In this document: positions 12,796 through 21,298 of the stretch, one piece after another | Layout of the letters: every line of letters begins with the position of its first letter | Numbering within the stretch: the stretch's first letter is position 1 | Made by a program: the position numbers and the translations under genes | Source of the DNA: DTPS01 sp049591295 | Lineage (GTDB): Bacteria > Acidobacteriota > UBA4820 > DSQY01 | Reading direction: 5' to 3' | Assembly: GCA_049591295.1 (NCBI GenBank) | Contig: JBAWEQ010000019.1 | Span: forward strand, 1-40,279 | Length of the DNA: 40,279 nt | The notes under the pieces: generated by a model | The model's input: only the letters and a program-made list of their open reading frames with translations | Database searches by the model: none | Told to the model about the DNA's origin: nothing

Positions 12796-13788
12796 TCAGC
12801 GGCCGCCCGGCCCCAAGGCCGCAAAGGCCTCCTGCACGGCCCTCACGAAGGTCCTCCGGTGGAAGAGAAAGGCCGTCACGTGGCCCGAATCCAGCCAGTG
12901 CAGGACCGAACCCGGCCAGTGGCGCTGGAGCCTGACGGGCGAATAGGAGGGAATGTAGGCATCACGGCGGCCCGCCACGATCACGGCGGCGTCGGGCCGG
13001 CGGGGAGGCGGCATCGAACAGAGGTCGGTGACGGCCAGCAGGCCGCGGACCCGCTCCACGGGATCGGGCGCCCCACTCATGGCCTCCCAGGCCACCTGCC
13101 GTTTCAGAATACCCTCCGTGAAGATCACCTGGGCCGAGTGCGGCGTGATGCAGCAGGCCGTGGCGAGAGGCCCAGGCCAGAGTGCCGCCGTGCCCGCGGC
13201 CATATGGCCGCCCATGCTGATTCCCGTCACCCCCAGTCTCGTGAACCCCTGCTCCTCAAGCCATCCCAGAAGGGCCCTCCCCTCCTCCACGGTGGCGCTG
13301 CCCATGCGCCAGAGGTCGGCAAAGCTCCGCAGGAATTTGCCCCTCTGCCCCGCAGGGCGGCGGAGTCCGTAGTAGGGGTTCTCCAGCAGAAGGCTGGCGA
13401 TGCCCTGGCGCAGCAGCGGCAGGGCCATGGCCCTCCTCCTCCGCCCGAAGCCCTCGTCGCCGGTCGCCGCGAAGTGCAGGCAGACCGGAGTATCAGGTCC
13501 GGCCCCAGGGGGAAGAATCCACTCCAGGTAAGCCGTCCTGCAGATGTCCGGAAACCCGGGCGCCCCGTAGGAACTCTCGAAGCGGCCGGTCCGGATGAAC
13601 GCCCCATCCTGCCTGCGCTCCTCCACCCATTGGATGTCCGGCGGCGCTGGAGGATCGGCGCCCGCCCATCCAGGCCCCGCAGCCAGCAGGCCATCCACAT
13701 CTCCCCAGCCGTCCGCGAAGAAGCGCCTCCGATTGGCCAGGGCCGAGTAGATCAAGTCCATCTTGCTGGGAGGGGACGGATTCAGCAA
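12796..13788 (-). CDS. ABHD18-like alpha/beta hydrolase
   Basis: This 330-residue protein reads as a bacterial member of the ABHD18 (DUF2048) alpha/beta hydrolase family. It has the family hallmark ENPYYGLRRP, the nucleophile elbow GISMGGHMA, a likely catalytic Asp in AGRRDAYIP and a likely catalytic His in LDSGHVTAF. The N-terminus (SKMDLIY, then FADGWG) also resembles the eukaryotic protein. No signal peptide is seen. The start is either TTG at 13788 or ATG at 13761; neither has a strong ribosome site. The human relative has been linked to cardiolipin metabolism, but the substrate here is unknown. It is transcribed away from the neighbouring kinase gene. Confidence 0.8.
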   Translation of the reverse strand: MLNPSPPSKMDLIYSALANRRRFFADGWGDVDGLLAAGPGWAGADPPAPPDIQWVEERRQDGAFIRTGRFESSYGAPGFPDICRTAYLEWILPPGAGPDTPVCLHFAATGDEGFGRRRRAMALPLLRQGIASLLLENPYYGLRRPAGQRGKFLRSFADLWRMGSATVEEGRALLGWLEEQGFTRLGVTGISMGGHMAAGTAALWPGPLATACCITPHSAQVIFTEGILKRQVAWEAMSGAPDPVERVRGLLAVTDLCSMPPPRRPDAAVIVAGRRDAYIPSYSPVRLQRHWPGSVLHWLDSGHVTAFLFHRRTFVRAVQEAFAALGPGGR

Positions 13789-13811
13789 AGGATTCTCTCG
13801 CGCATGTCGCC

Positions 13812-13839
13812 CTTATACCATCCTCGCCGGGTGGGGCAA
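13812..13839 (-). promoter_or_regulatory. Promoter of the ABHD18-like gene
   Basis: On the minus strand, TTGCCC (13834-13839), a 16-base spacer and TATAAG (13812-13817), about 20 bases before the upstream candidate start. It is divergent from the kinase promoter. Confidence 0.5.
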
Positions 13840-13851
13840 GACGGGGCCCGG

Positions 13852-13880
13852 TTGACACTCCTCCCGCAAGACGCTATCTG
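13852..13880 (+). promoter_or_regulatory. Promoter of the Ser/Thr kinase gene
   Basis: A consensus TTGACA (13852-13857), a 17-base spacer and TATCTG (13875-13880). The predicted leader is about 70 bases. Confidence 0.6.
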
Positions 13881-13959
13881 TCAGCCAGGTTTGCCCTAAT
13901 GTCCTGCGGCCGGCTCTGGTAGTCAACACCTCGCGGAGCGCTGAAGAGAGGGGCGGAGT

Positions 13960-16623
13960 ATGAACCCAGAAGGTCCACGGCTCGGCCCCGGCACCATGCT
14001 GGGCCCCTATCGGATCTTGTCGCCGCTCGGGGCGGGCGGCATGGGGGAGGTGTACCGGGCCCGCGACACGAAGCTTGACAGGGACGTGGCGGTGAAGGTT
14101 CTCCCGAGGGCCTTCGCGGAGGACGCCGACCGGCTCGTGCGCTTCGAGCGCGAAGCCAAGGCCCTCGCCGCCCTGAACCACCCCAACCTGCTCTCCATCC
14201 ACAACTTCGGCGAGGCGGGCGGCATCGCCTTCTCGGTGACCGAACTTCTGGAGGGGCAGACCCTTCGCGCCAAGATTCTGGCAGGCCCGATGGATACCCA
14301 GGAGGCCCTGGGGATCGGCATCCAGATCGCCAGGGGCCTCGCAGCCGCCCACGAGAAGGGCGTGATCCACAGGGACCTCAAGCCCGGTAACGTCTTCGTG
14401 ACCGCCGACGGTCACGTCAAGATTCTCGACTTCGGCCTAGCCCGCTTCGAGGCGCGGTCAACCCCACGCGGGGAGCCGGTCTCGGAAGCGGCCACGGCCG
14501 ATCGGCCCACGAGCCCCGGAACCGTCCTCGGCACCGCGGGATACATGTCCCCCGAGCAGATCCGCGGCCAACCGGCCGACTGCCGGAGCGATCTGTTCTC
14601 GCTGGGGGTCATCCTGTACGAGATGGTCAGCGGGCGCGGGCCCTTCCAGGGCGATTCGGAGGCGGACGCCCTGGCCGCCGTGCTCCGGACGGAGCCGCTA
14701 CCTCTCTCTCTGCCTGAGAGCCAGATGTCACCTGGGTTTGATGCCCTCGTTCGCCGCTGCCTGGCGAAGAGGCCCGAGGAGCGCTACCAGACCGCGCGTG
14801 AGCTGCTCGCCGCTCTCAAGGATTTGTCAGGCGGCAGCTCGTCCTCCTCCACGCGGGTTTCCACCGGGTGGAACAGGTCGAAGCGGGGAGTCCTCCTAGC
14901 CGGACTGTTCCTGACGGCCGCCGTGGTGGTGGTCGGTGTGTGGCTGAGGGTGGGTGCGAGGTATTCCGGGCTCCCATCCTTCGAGCCAAGGCAGGTCACC
15001 AGCCGCCCGGGGCTGGAGGAGAGCCCGGCCATTTCGCCGGACGGGAACACGGTGGCTTTCTGCGCCTGGGAGGGGGGCGCCAGCCAGGTATGGGTAGCCG
15101 ACGTGAGCGGCGGCACACCCCTGCGATTGACCTCCGGCACCGCACATCACGCGGCGCCCTGCTGGTTCCCGGACGGCAGCGCCGTTGTCTTTTCCTCGGA
15201 GGTCCACGGGAAAAAGGCCATCTGGAAGATCCCGCGTCTCGGCGGAGCGCCCGTCCTCCTCGTCGAGGATGCCGAGGAGCCCGCCATCTCCCCGGATGGT
15301 ACCCGCGTCGCCTTCGCCAGGCCGGCGCCGGGCGGCAGCTACCTGAGGATCTGGGTGGCGCCCCTGGCCGATCCGCGGGCGGCCCGGATGCTGACAAGCG
15401 ATGGAGACGGCACCTGGGACCACCAGGACCCCGCCTGGTCGCCGGACGGTAGAACCCTCTGCTACTGGGACCAGAACGACCTCTGGCTGGTCCCCACCGC
15501 CGGAGGGAAGGCCCGGCCCCTCACCCACGACGTGCCTCCCGACATGGACCCAGCCTGGTCGCCCGACGGCGCGACCCTCTATTTCGATTCCCTTCGTGAG
15601 GGAACGTGGGCCATTTGGAAGGTCCCGGCCGGAGGGGGAAGACCCGAGCGGGTGACCCTGGGCACGGGCGGAGAGCGGCATCCCACCCTCTCCAGGGACG
15701 GGCGCCGCCTCGCCTACGAAACCCATACGGACAACTGCTCCATCGTCCTGCTGGACCGCCGGTCAGGACTGCGCACCGACGTGCCCATGGGCCGCATGGC
15801 TTACACTCCGGCCCTCTCCCCCGACGAGAAGTCGCTTCTCTTCAGCTCGAACCGGGAGGGAAGCTTCGACCTCTGGCGGATTGCCCTGCGCGAAGGGAAA
15901 CCGGCGGGCGAGCCCGAGCGCATGACGGAACAGGCCGGCTATTGCTCCAATCCCGTCTATTCACCGAACGGCCAATGGATCGCCTACCAGCGCCTCCTCG
16001 AAGGAGCGGGCGGCAAGGGGAGCCTGCGGGACGTCTGGGTCATGCCGGCTTCGGGCGGCGCCTCCACCAACTTCACGGACGACCCCTCCATGGAGGGCCT
16101 TCCTCGATGGGCGCCCGACGGATCGGAGATCGCGTTTCTCTCCGATCGAGGAGGCTCCATCCAGGTCTGGTCGGCTCCGTTCCGGGATGGACGGAGGGCG
16201 GGCGAGCCCCGCCAGATAACGCACGCTGCGGGGGACGTGGGGGGCTTCGCCTGGTCCCCAGACGGGAAACGCCTGGCCTGCACCATGGAGAACGGCCAGG
16301 GCCAGGATCTCTGGCTGTGCGCCGCCGCCGGCGAGGTTCCAATGCGGCGCATCACGACGGGCGCGGGGATCACGTGGTTCTGGTGGGACAAGAGCAGCGG
16401 CGACCTTCTGGCGGTGGGACGCTGGGGCGGCGACCGCCTTTCGCTCCGGGTGGTCCATCCCAATAGCGGCGAAATCGCCGAGATGCGATTCAGCGAGCCC
16501 CAGGACCCCCAGCGGGAGCTGGTGCAGGTGACCGCATCGGAGCGGGGAAACCTCATCGCCTTCCTCGAGAAAGCCCCAGAGGGAGACGTATGGGTGCTCT
16601 TGGCGGACAAGGGCTCCTTCTGA
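13960..16623 (+). CDS. Transmembrane Ser/Thr protein kinase with TolB-like propeller
   Basis: This 887-residue Hanks-type kinase starts after a GAGGGGCGGAG ribosome site. The cytoplasmic kinase domain spans about residues 15-290, with the glycine loop GAGGMGEV (24-31), Lys46, HRDLKPGN (137-144) and DFGLA (157-161), so all key catalytic residues are present. A Ser-rich linker (290-300) leads to one membrane helix (about 310-329). The outer region (about 345-880) is made of repeated WSPDG / SPDG blades, a TolB/WD40-like beta-propeller that probably senses a ligand or peptidoglycan. This architecture is expanded in Acidobacteriota. A close paralogue begins at 39739. Substrates are unknown. Confidence 0.93.
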   Translation: MNPEGPRLGPGTMLGPYRILSPLGAGGMGEVYRARDTKLDRDVAVKVLPRAFAEDADRLVRFEREAKALAALNHPNLLSIHNFGEAGGIAFSVTELLEGQTLRAKILAGPMDTQEALGIGIQIARGLAAAHEKGVIHRDLKPGNVFVTADGHVKILDFGLARFEARSTPRGEPVSEAATADRPTSPGTVLGTAGYMSPEQIRGQPADCRSDLFSLGVILYEMVSGRGPFQGDSEADALAAVLRTEPLPLSLPESQMSPGFDALVRRCLAKRPEERYQTARELLAALKDLSGGSSSSSTRVSTGWNRSKRGVLLAGLFLTAAVVVVGVWLRVGARYSGLPSFEPRQVTSRPGLEESPAISPDGNTVAFCAWEGGASQVWVADVSGGTPLRLTSGTAHHAAPCWFPDGSAVVFSSEVHGKKAIWKIPRLGGAPVLLVEDAEEPAISPDGTRVAFARPAPGGSYLRIWVAPLADPRAARMLTSDGDGTWDHQDPAWSPDGRTLCYWDQNDLWLVPTAGGKARPLTHDVPPDMDPAWSPDGATLYFDSLREGTWAIWKVPAGGGRPERVTLGTGGERHPTLSRDGRRLAYETHTDNCSIVLLDRRSGLRTDVPMGRMAYTPALSPDEKSLLFSSNREGSFDLWRIALREGKPAGEPERMTEQAGYCSNPVYSPNGQWIAYQRLLEGAGGKGSLRDVWVMPASGGASTNFTDDPSMEGLPRWAPDGSEIAFLSDRGGSIQVWSAPFRDGRRAGEPRQITHAAGDVGGFAWSPDGKRLACTMENGQGQDLWLCAAAGEVPMRRITTGAGITWFWWDKSSGDLLAVGRWGGDRLSLRVVHPNSGEIAEMRFSEPQDPQRELVQVTASERGNLIAFLEKAPEGDVWVLLADKGSF

Positions 16624-16683
16624 CTTGGCCTGGCACCGAGGCCAGAGGGGGAGGACGATCACTCTTTCCGAGGAGGTGCGGAC

Positions 16684-17073
16684 ATGGTCAAACCCTTATC
16701 GCAACACATTTCCATGAGAGGCATTTGGCACACCTACCGCGAACTCGATGTGCTCCTCCGATATCTGGACGAATGGTTCCTGGTGAAAGCCGCGCAGGCT
16801 GATGTGGCGGCCCTGGGAAGGGCGCAAGAGGCCCGGCGGGAACTCCAGGCAATCATCCGCCATCACCTCGGCGAGGACGAGATCGAGTATGGCCGTGAGT
16901 TCAATAATCTGGTGACGGCTCTGGACAACGCGCTGCGAGCACTGGATTCGGCGGCAGCCACGCACCCGCCGTCCGCTGGGGAAGGACGCTCGCACAATCC
17001 TCCGGGCGCGCAAGGAGGCGGAGCGGTATTCGCTGCGGGAGCCGGCCACGGCTTCTACTACTTGGACTGCTAG
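16684..17073 (+). CDS. Small hypothetical protein with Gly-rich, aromatic C-terminus
   Basis: This 129-residue protein of unknown family starts 60 bases after the kinase gene, with AGGAGG upstream (16669-16674). Residues 1-95 look helical and charged. The last 25 residues are glycine/alanine-rich and end HGFYYLDC. In about 16973-17044 the +1 frame has much stronger codon bias (GC-ending codons in about 21 of 24) than the annotated frame (about 13 of 24). The annotated frame then regains strong bias for its last ten codons, so a pair of compensating frameshifts is possible. The stop codon is embedded in AGGAGG (17072-17077), a ribosome site pointing at the following radical SAM gene. It might be a partner or peptide substrate of that enzyme; this is speculative. 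Confidence 0.55.
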   Translation: MVKPLSQHISMRGIWHTYRELDVLLRYLDEWFLVKAAQADVAALGRAQEARRELQAIIRHHLGEDEIEYGREFNNLVTALDNALRALDSAAATHPPSAGEGRSHNPPGAQGGGAVFAAGAGHGFYYLDC

Positions 17074-17182
17074 GAGGCCTCGCCGCTCCCCCGCGGGCCG
17101 TCCCAGGGGTGCATTAGAGCGGGAAGAGCCGGGCCTTCGGGCGGATGCCTCCACGGCGGATGGCGCTCCGGAGGGTCTGACC

Positions 17183-18364
17183 CTGCTGATTTCCGGGCGC
17201 TGCAACCTGGCGTGCTCCTACTGCTATCAGGACCGCAGATCAGGGCCTGGCCGCATGCCATGGCCCATCGCCCGCGCGGCCCTGAACTTCATCCTGGAGC
17301 GGGGGCGCCTTCCGCTGACCATCGCCTTCAGCGGCGGCGAGCCGCTCCTTGCGGAGAAGCTCCTCGTCCGGTGCATCGAGTTCGTGGAGCGCAATGCTCC
17401 CGGGAACGAGGCGGTGCACTTCGTCCTCACCACGAACGGGACGCTCCTTACTCCGGAGTTGCTGGCGTTTCTGGCCACGCGGAACCTCTCCCTCCAGCTG
17501 AGTTTCGACGGCGTGGCAAACGCGCAGGGACTCCGGGGGGCCGGCACCTTCACCACGCTCGACGGACTTCTGGACAGGATCCGGCGCGATCACCCCCTCT
17601 TCTTCCGCGAGCGTCTGCGGGTCCATGCCACGCTGCAGCCCTCCACCATTTCCCTATTTGCCAGTTCAGCCGGTTATTTCCTTCGGAAGAAGGTCCCCGA
17701 AGTGCGCTTCTTCCCGGCCACCGGACTGGCCGGGGCGGGAGGACCGGAGGAGTACGCACTTCTCCGGAGAGAGGCGGAGCGGGTGGCCGAGGCGAGCCTC
17801 CGTCATTACGAGAGGACGGGCCAGGTACCGGTGCTCTTCCTCCGAAGGCCGGAGTGGCCGAGAGCGCCAGAGCGGGCCGACGGGCTGATCTGCGGCGCGG
17901 GTTGGGGAAAGGGATTGTGCGTGGATGCGGGCGGCCTCGCCTGGAGCTGCCCGCTCTTCGCGGGCAGCCTGCAGTCCCTTTCCCCCCTGGCTGGGGAGGC
18001 ATCGAAAATCCTGCGCTTGGGTGACGTACGCTCCGCCGCCCTGGCGGAGCAGCTCGCCAGCCTCGACCGGCGCTCGATTTCCCTAAGGCTCCTGCGCGGC
18101 CGCCGGGAGAAATATTCCTTCCTGGGCCCCTGCCGGGAGTGCGAATTTTTGGACGAGTGCACGCTCTGCCCGGCGGCGGTCAGCCACTCGCCCGGCAACG
18201 AAGATCCGGACCGGGTGCCGGATTTCGTCTGCGCCTTCGCGCGCGCCACGGGCGAAGCTCGGCGCGTATTTCAATCCCGGATCGGCGACGCGAAGAATCG
18301 CCCCGATACCAGCGAGGTATTGGCGAGCCTGAGGCGGCGCTTCTCGAATTTCCTCCCGCCCTGA
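17183..18364 (+). CDS. Radical SAM/SPASM-domain protein, start codon unresolved
   Basis: The N-terminus reads LLISGRCNLACSYCYQ, containing the radical-SAM [4Fe-4S] motif CxxxCxxC (Cys codons at 17201, 17213 and 17222) and the following AFSGGEPLL. The C-terminal half has SPASM-type cysteines: CX13GX4C in the ICGAGWG...WSCP segment, then C-x2-C-x5-C-x2-C in PCRECEFLDECTLCP, then a final Cys in DFVC. SPASM enzymes modify peptides or proteins, for example RiPP and sulfatase maturases. The first in-frame ATG (17255) lies after the cluster motif and cannot be right. No ATG, GTG or TTG occurs in this frame from its last stop (16913-16915) to 17254. The CTG at 17183 is listed because GGAGGG lies 7 bases upstream. 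A frameshift joining it to the upstream gene is the alternative. Confidence 0.75.
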   Translation: MLISGRCNLACSYCYQDRRSGPGRMPWPIARAALNFILERGRLPLTIAFSGGEPLLAEKLLVRCIEFVERNAPGNEAVHFVLTTNGTLLTPELLAFLATRNLSLQLSFDGVANAQGLRGAGTFTTLDGLLDRIRRDHPLFFRERLRVHATLQPSTISLFASSAGYFLRKKVPEVRFFPATGLAGAGGPEEYALLRREAERVAEASLRHYERTGQVPVLFLRRPEWPRAPERADGLICGAGWGKGLCVDAGGLAWSCPLFAGSLQSLSPLAGEASKILRLGDVRSAALAEQLASLDRRSISLRLLRGRREKYSFLGPCRECEFLDECTLCPAAVSHSPGNEDPDRVPDFVCAFARATGEARRVFQSRIGDAKNRPDTSEVLASLRRRFSNFLPP

Positions 18365-18378
18365 CCCATCCTTGCCTC

Positions 18379-21042
18379 TCACTTCCCGTAGGTCAGGGGG
18401 TTCTCCTCCTTCTCCCACCGGTAGGACCAGGCCTCCGGTTCTCCCTTCAAGTACCTGTCGAACCACTCCTGCATCATGTCCTCGCTGGCCATCCGGTTGC
18501 TCGGTTTGCCGTTGATGCCGTGGTCCTCCCCGGCGAACCGGACGTACTCGCAGGGCCGCCCCAGAATCCTCAGGGCAGTGAAGATCTGGTCCGATTCCTC
18601 GTGCGGGACGTTCACGTCCGAGTCGCCGTGCAGGAGGAGCAGCGGCGCGTGAATCTTGTCCGCGCTGTAGATCGGCGAGCGGTCCACGAAGATGTCGCGG
18701 CGGTTCCAGGGGTAGCTCATGGCGATGGCCGTATCGCCATAGCTGAAGCCCCACCAGCCGGCGCCCCAGTAGGAGGTGATGTCGCTGATGCCGAAGAAGT
18801 CCACGGCGGCCGAAAAGAGGTCGCTGTGGCTCACCAGGTAGAGGGTCATGAAGCCGCCGTAGGAGCCGCCGTAACAACCCACCCGCTTGGCGTCCACGAA
18901 GGGTTTGGCCGCAAGGACGGCCTTCGTCCCCTCGATGATGTCCTCGCCGGCCTTCTGGCCCCAGTCGTTCACGTGGTCGTCCGCGAAGGGGAGCCCGTAC
19001 CCCACCGAGCCGCGGGGAGTCACGAGATAGACCACGTAGCCCTGGCCCGAGAAACGGAAGAACTCGGGGCGGAAGCAGTCGGCGTAAGGTTCCACTCCGC
19101 CGTAATAGGCGACGATCATGGGGTAGCGCCTGGCGGGGTCCAGGTGCGGAGGCAGAAAGAGCCAGCCGGGGATGCGAACCCCGGCCTGGTCGGTGAAGTC
19201 GAAGCGCTCGGGCCGGGTGAGCTCCACGCGGGCGAAGGTCTGGGCGCCGGGCTCCCAGATGTCGCGCACCTTGCCCGTCGCGGCATCGTAGTAGCGGACC
19301 GTCCAGAAGGTGCCGAAGGAGGAGCCCACGTAGCCGAGGCCGGCTCCCGAGGAGGCCATGTCGGGGCTGCCCAGGCAGGAGTCGGGAAGGTCGGCGGGCG
19401 TGAAGGTCTTGCCCTCCGGATCGGTCCGATAGAGTCGAACGCGGTCCCCCTCCGTGGCGATGAAATAGACCTGTCCATCCTTGGGGCTCCACCAGACATT
19501 TCGCCGACCGGGCAGAACCCCGATGGCCTGTGAAGAGGCCGCCGGGGCGAAGTGGTCCGTAAGGCAATTCACTCGGCCGGTGGCCAGATCCACGGTGTAG
19601 AGCATCAGGTTATAGGCCAGCTCCTCGCGGGGCTTGTTGCCCCCTGGGGGCATGTCGGCCGGGGGCGCGATGAGGGCGAGGCGCTTGCCGTCCGGCGAAA
19701 AGGCGACCTCGCTTATGTCCGGCCAGCGCCGCCAGGCCATCACCCTCCGGGAGGCACCGCTCGCGGTGTCGTAGCTCCAGATCTCCGTGGTCAGGTAGGG
19801 ACGCTGCTCGGTGAAGACGATGCGCAGGAGCGCCAGGGTGCGGCCGTCGGGGCTCAAGGCCATGCTCTGGACGTTGGACGAACCTGCCGTGAGCTGGTGG
19901 AGGCTGCGGTCCTTGAGCGAGAGCTCGAAGGCCTGGGGGCGGTCCTTCCAGTCGCTCCAGCGCTGGACCATCTCCGTGAACCGCAGGTAGTCGGGAACCT
20001 TCGCCGGCGTGGGGCGGGGAGGGACGGCGAGGAAATAGATGAAATCCCCATCGGGCGCCCACACCACTTCCCTGACATCCCGCTGTTCCTTGAGCAGCGG
20101 CCGGACCTGTCCCGTCTCCGGGTCTGCGATCCACAGGTTCTCGGTCTCCTTCTCCTCGGTGTCCGGGGCGGTGAAGACGAGCCTGTTGCCGTGGGGCGAA
20201 AAATAAGGGGTGCTCGTCCCCTCGGCGACCCGGAAGTTAGCCAGGATCCGGCCGTCCACGGTGGACCTCACTTCCAGATAGACGGGCCGGTCGTCCCTCT
20301 TGAGGTCGTCGTTTCTGACGACGAGTGCCATTCGGGAACCGTCGCCCGAGACCGCGATATCGGAGACGAAGGACGAGTCCATGACGTCGCTCTGCTGAAG
20401 CGTGTGCCGCCAATCGGTCGTGGCGGCGGGAAAGGGGAGCGGCGACTTCTTGGAAAGGGTCAATACCGCCTTGATCGGGGCCGGCGCCCCGCCATCGAGA
20501 AGGGCTACGAGAAGCAGCCGGTGCAGACCCGTGGGCAGGATCAGATCGACGGTCATGGGTTTAGCCTGCCGGGCGCCCTCCTCGGCCTTCGCTCTCATCT
20601 CCAGTTGGGTCCCGTCCAAGTAGACGGAGAGAGGGCCGGACCAGTCCACCGAGAGGCCCACCTTCTCCCAGCGCTGCGTGCGGAGGTAGGTGGAGGCATA
20701 GAAGAGTGCGGGCGCCTTGACCCCTCCCGGCTCCAGGCGGCCATCCTTGGCCTCATCTACCTTCCAGGCCGTCTTGCACCCTGGAGTCCACTCCAGCGCC
20801 GCCCCCGGCTGGGGCCAAAGCCTCGATGCGTCGAGCGTTTCCGGCCCGATAAGCCTCTTGATCCCCTCCTCGTCAAGCTTAGGGCCATACACCAGAGGGG
20901 GAACGGCCAGCGGCCCGGCTACCATCCATGGCGTGATGAGGCTCTCTTTCTGGGCCGCCTCCTTCGGGGCAGCCCCGAGCACAAGCCCCGAAAGGAGCAG
21001 ACAGAGAGACGCCAGGACCACCTTCTTCGAAACGGAATGCAT
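18379..21042 (-). CDS. Secreted S9-family prolyl oligopeptidase-like peptidase
   Basis: This 887-residue serine peptidase begins with a signal peptide (charged start, then VVLASLCLLLSGLVLGAAP, about residues 8-26). The ATG at 21042 has AGGAGGG upstream. A long N-terminal region with WD40-like beta-propeller blades (SPHGNRL, SPDGRTLALLR, SPDGKRLALIA) precedes the alpha/beta-hydrolase catalytic domain. The nucleophile is Ser727 in GCYGGSYGGFM, with a catalytic Asp in HGDSDVNVP and a catalytic His in AGEDHGING. This fits acylaminoacyl/dipeptidyl peptidases of the S9B/C group acting on oligopeptides outside the cytoplasm. It converges with the radical SAM gene, leaving 14 bases between stops and no visible terminator. 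Confidence 0.9.
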   Translation of the reverse strand: MHSVSKKVVLASLCLLLSGLVLGAAPKEAAQKESLITPWMVAGPLAVPPLVYGPKLDEEGIKRLIGPETLDASRLWPQPGAALEWTPGCKTAWKVDEAKDGRLEPGGVKAPALFYASTYLRTQRWEKVGLSVDWSGPLSVYLDGTQLEMRAKAEEGARQAKPMTVDLILPTGLHRLLLVALLDGGAPAPIKAVLTLSKKSPLPFPAATTDWRHTLQQSDVMDSSFVSDIAVSGDGSRMALVVRNDDLKRDDRPVYLEVRSTVDGRILANFRVAEGTSTPYFSPHGNRLVFTAPDTEEKETENLWIADPETGQVRPLLKEQRDVREVVWAPDGDFIYFLAVPPRPTPAKVPDYLRFTEMVQRWSDWKDRPQAFELSLKDRSLHQLTAGSSNVQSMALSPDGRTLALLRIVFTEQRPYLTTEIWSYDTASGASRRVMAWRRWPDISEVAFSPDGKRLALIAPPADMPPGGNKPREELAYNLMLYTVDLATGRVNCLTDHFAPAASSQAIGVLPGRRNVWWSPKDGQVYFIATEGDRVRLYRTDPEGKTFTPADLPDSCLGSPDMASSGAGLGYVGSSFGTFWTVRYYDAATGKVRDIWEPGAQTFARVELTRPERFDFTDQAGVRIPGWLFLPPHLDPARRYPMIVAYYGGVEPYADCFRPEFFRFSGQGYVVYLVTPRGSVGYGLPFADDHVNDWGQKAGEDIIEGTKAVLAAKPFVDAKRVGCYGGSYGGFMTLYLVSHSDLFSAAVDFFGISDITSYWGAGWWGFSYGDTAIAMSYPWNRRDIFVDRSPIYSADKIHAPLLLLHGDSDVNVPHEESDQIFTALRILGRPCEYVRFAGEDHGINGKPSNRMASEDMMQEWFDRYLKGEPEAWSYRWEKEENPLTYGK

Positions 21043-21055
21043 GAGCCCTCCTGTT

Positions 21056-21065
21056 GAAACGTTTC
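21056..21065. promoter_or_regulatory. Palindromic operator candidate upstream of the S9 peptidase
   Basis: GAAACGTTTC is a perfect 10-base palindrome, 14 bases upstream of the S9 peptidase ATG and just before its ribosome site. It resembles LacI/GalR-type operators. No such regulator is encoded in the window. Confidence 0.35.
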
Positions 21066-21211
21066 GTCTCGCCCCATGCCGGACAGGCGCGGGCCCGCCG
21101 ACAGAATTCTCATAGCACAGGATACCCCCCATCCAAAGGGGCCGCTCTTCCCCCAGTGTTCCAAACTCGGGGAATTGGCGCGGCCCCGCTCCGGGCCCCC
21201 TGCCATTTGCC

Positions 21212-21240
21212 TTGCACCCGCCGCCGGGAGGGGCGATATT
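21212..21240 (+). promoter_or_regulatory. Promoter of the cNMP-binding protein gene
   Basis: TTGCAC (21212-21217), a 17-base spacer and GATATT (21235-21240), about 58 bases before the start codon. Confidence 0.55.
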
Positions 21241-21298
21241 TGCAGATAGTGGCATGCACTCTGAAGCGGGATCTCCAGAGGCCCCGCGGGAGGTTGCG

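Noticed and set aside
16626..16644. TGGCCT/AGGCCA stem after the kinase gene as a terminator
   Set aside because: The stem is only six pairs with no T-run, and the next gene follows on the same strand within 60 bases.
17255..18364. ATG at 17255 as the start of the radical SAM gene
   Set aside because: It would remove the CxxxCxxC motif, which is encoded in the same frame at 17201-17224.
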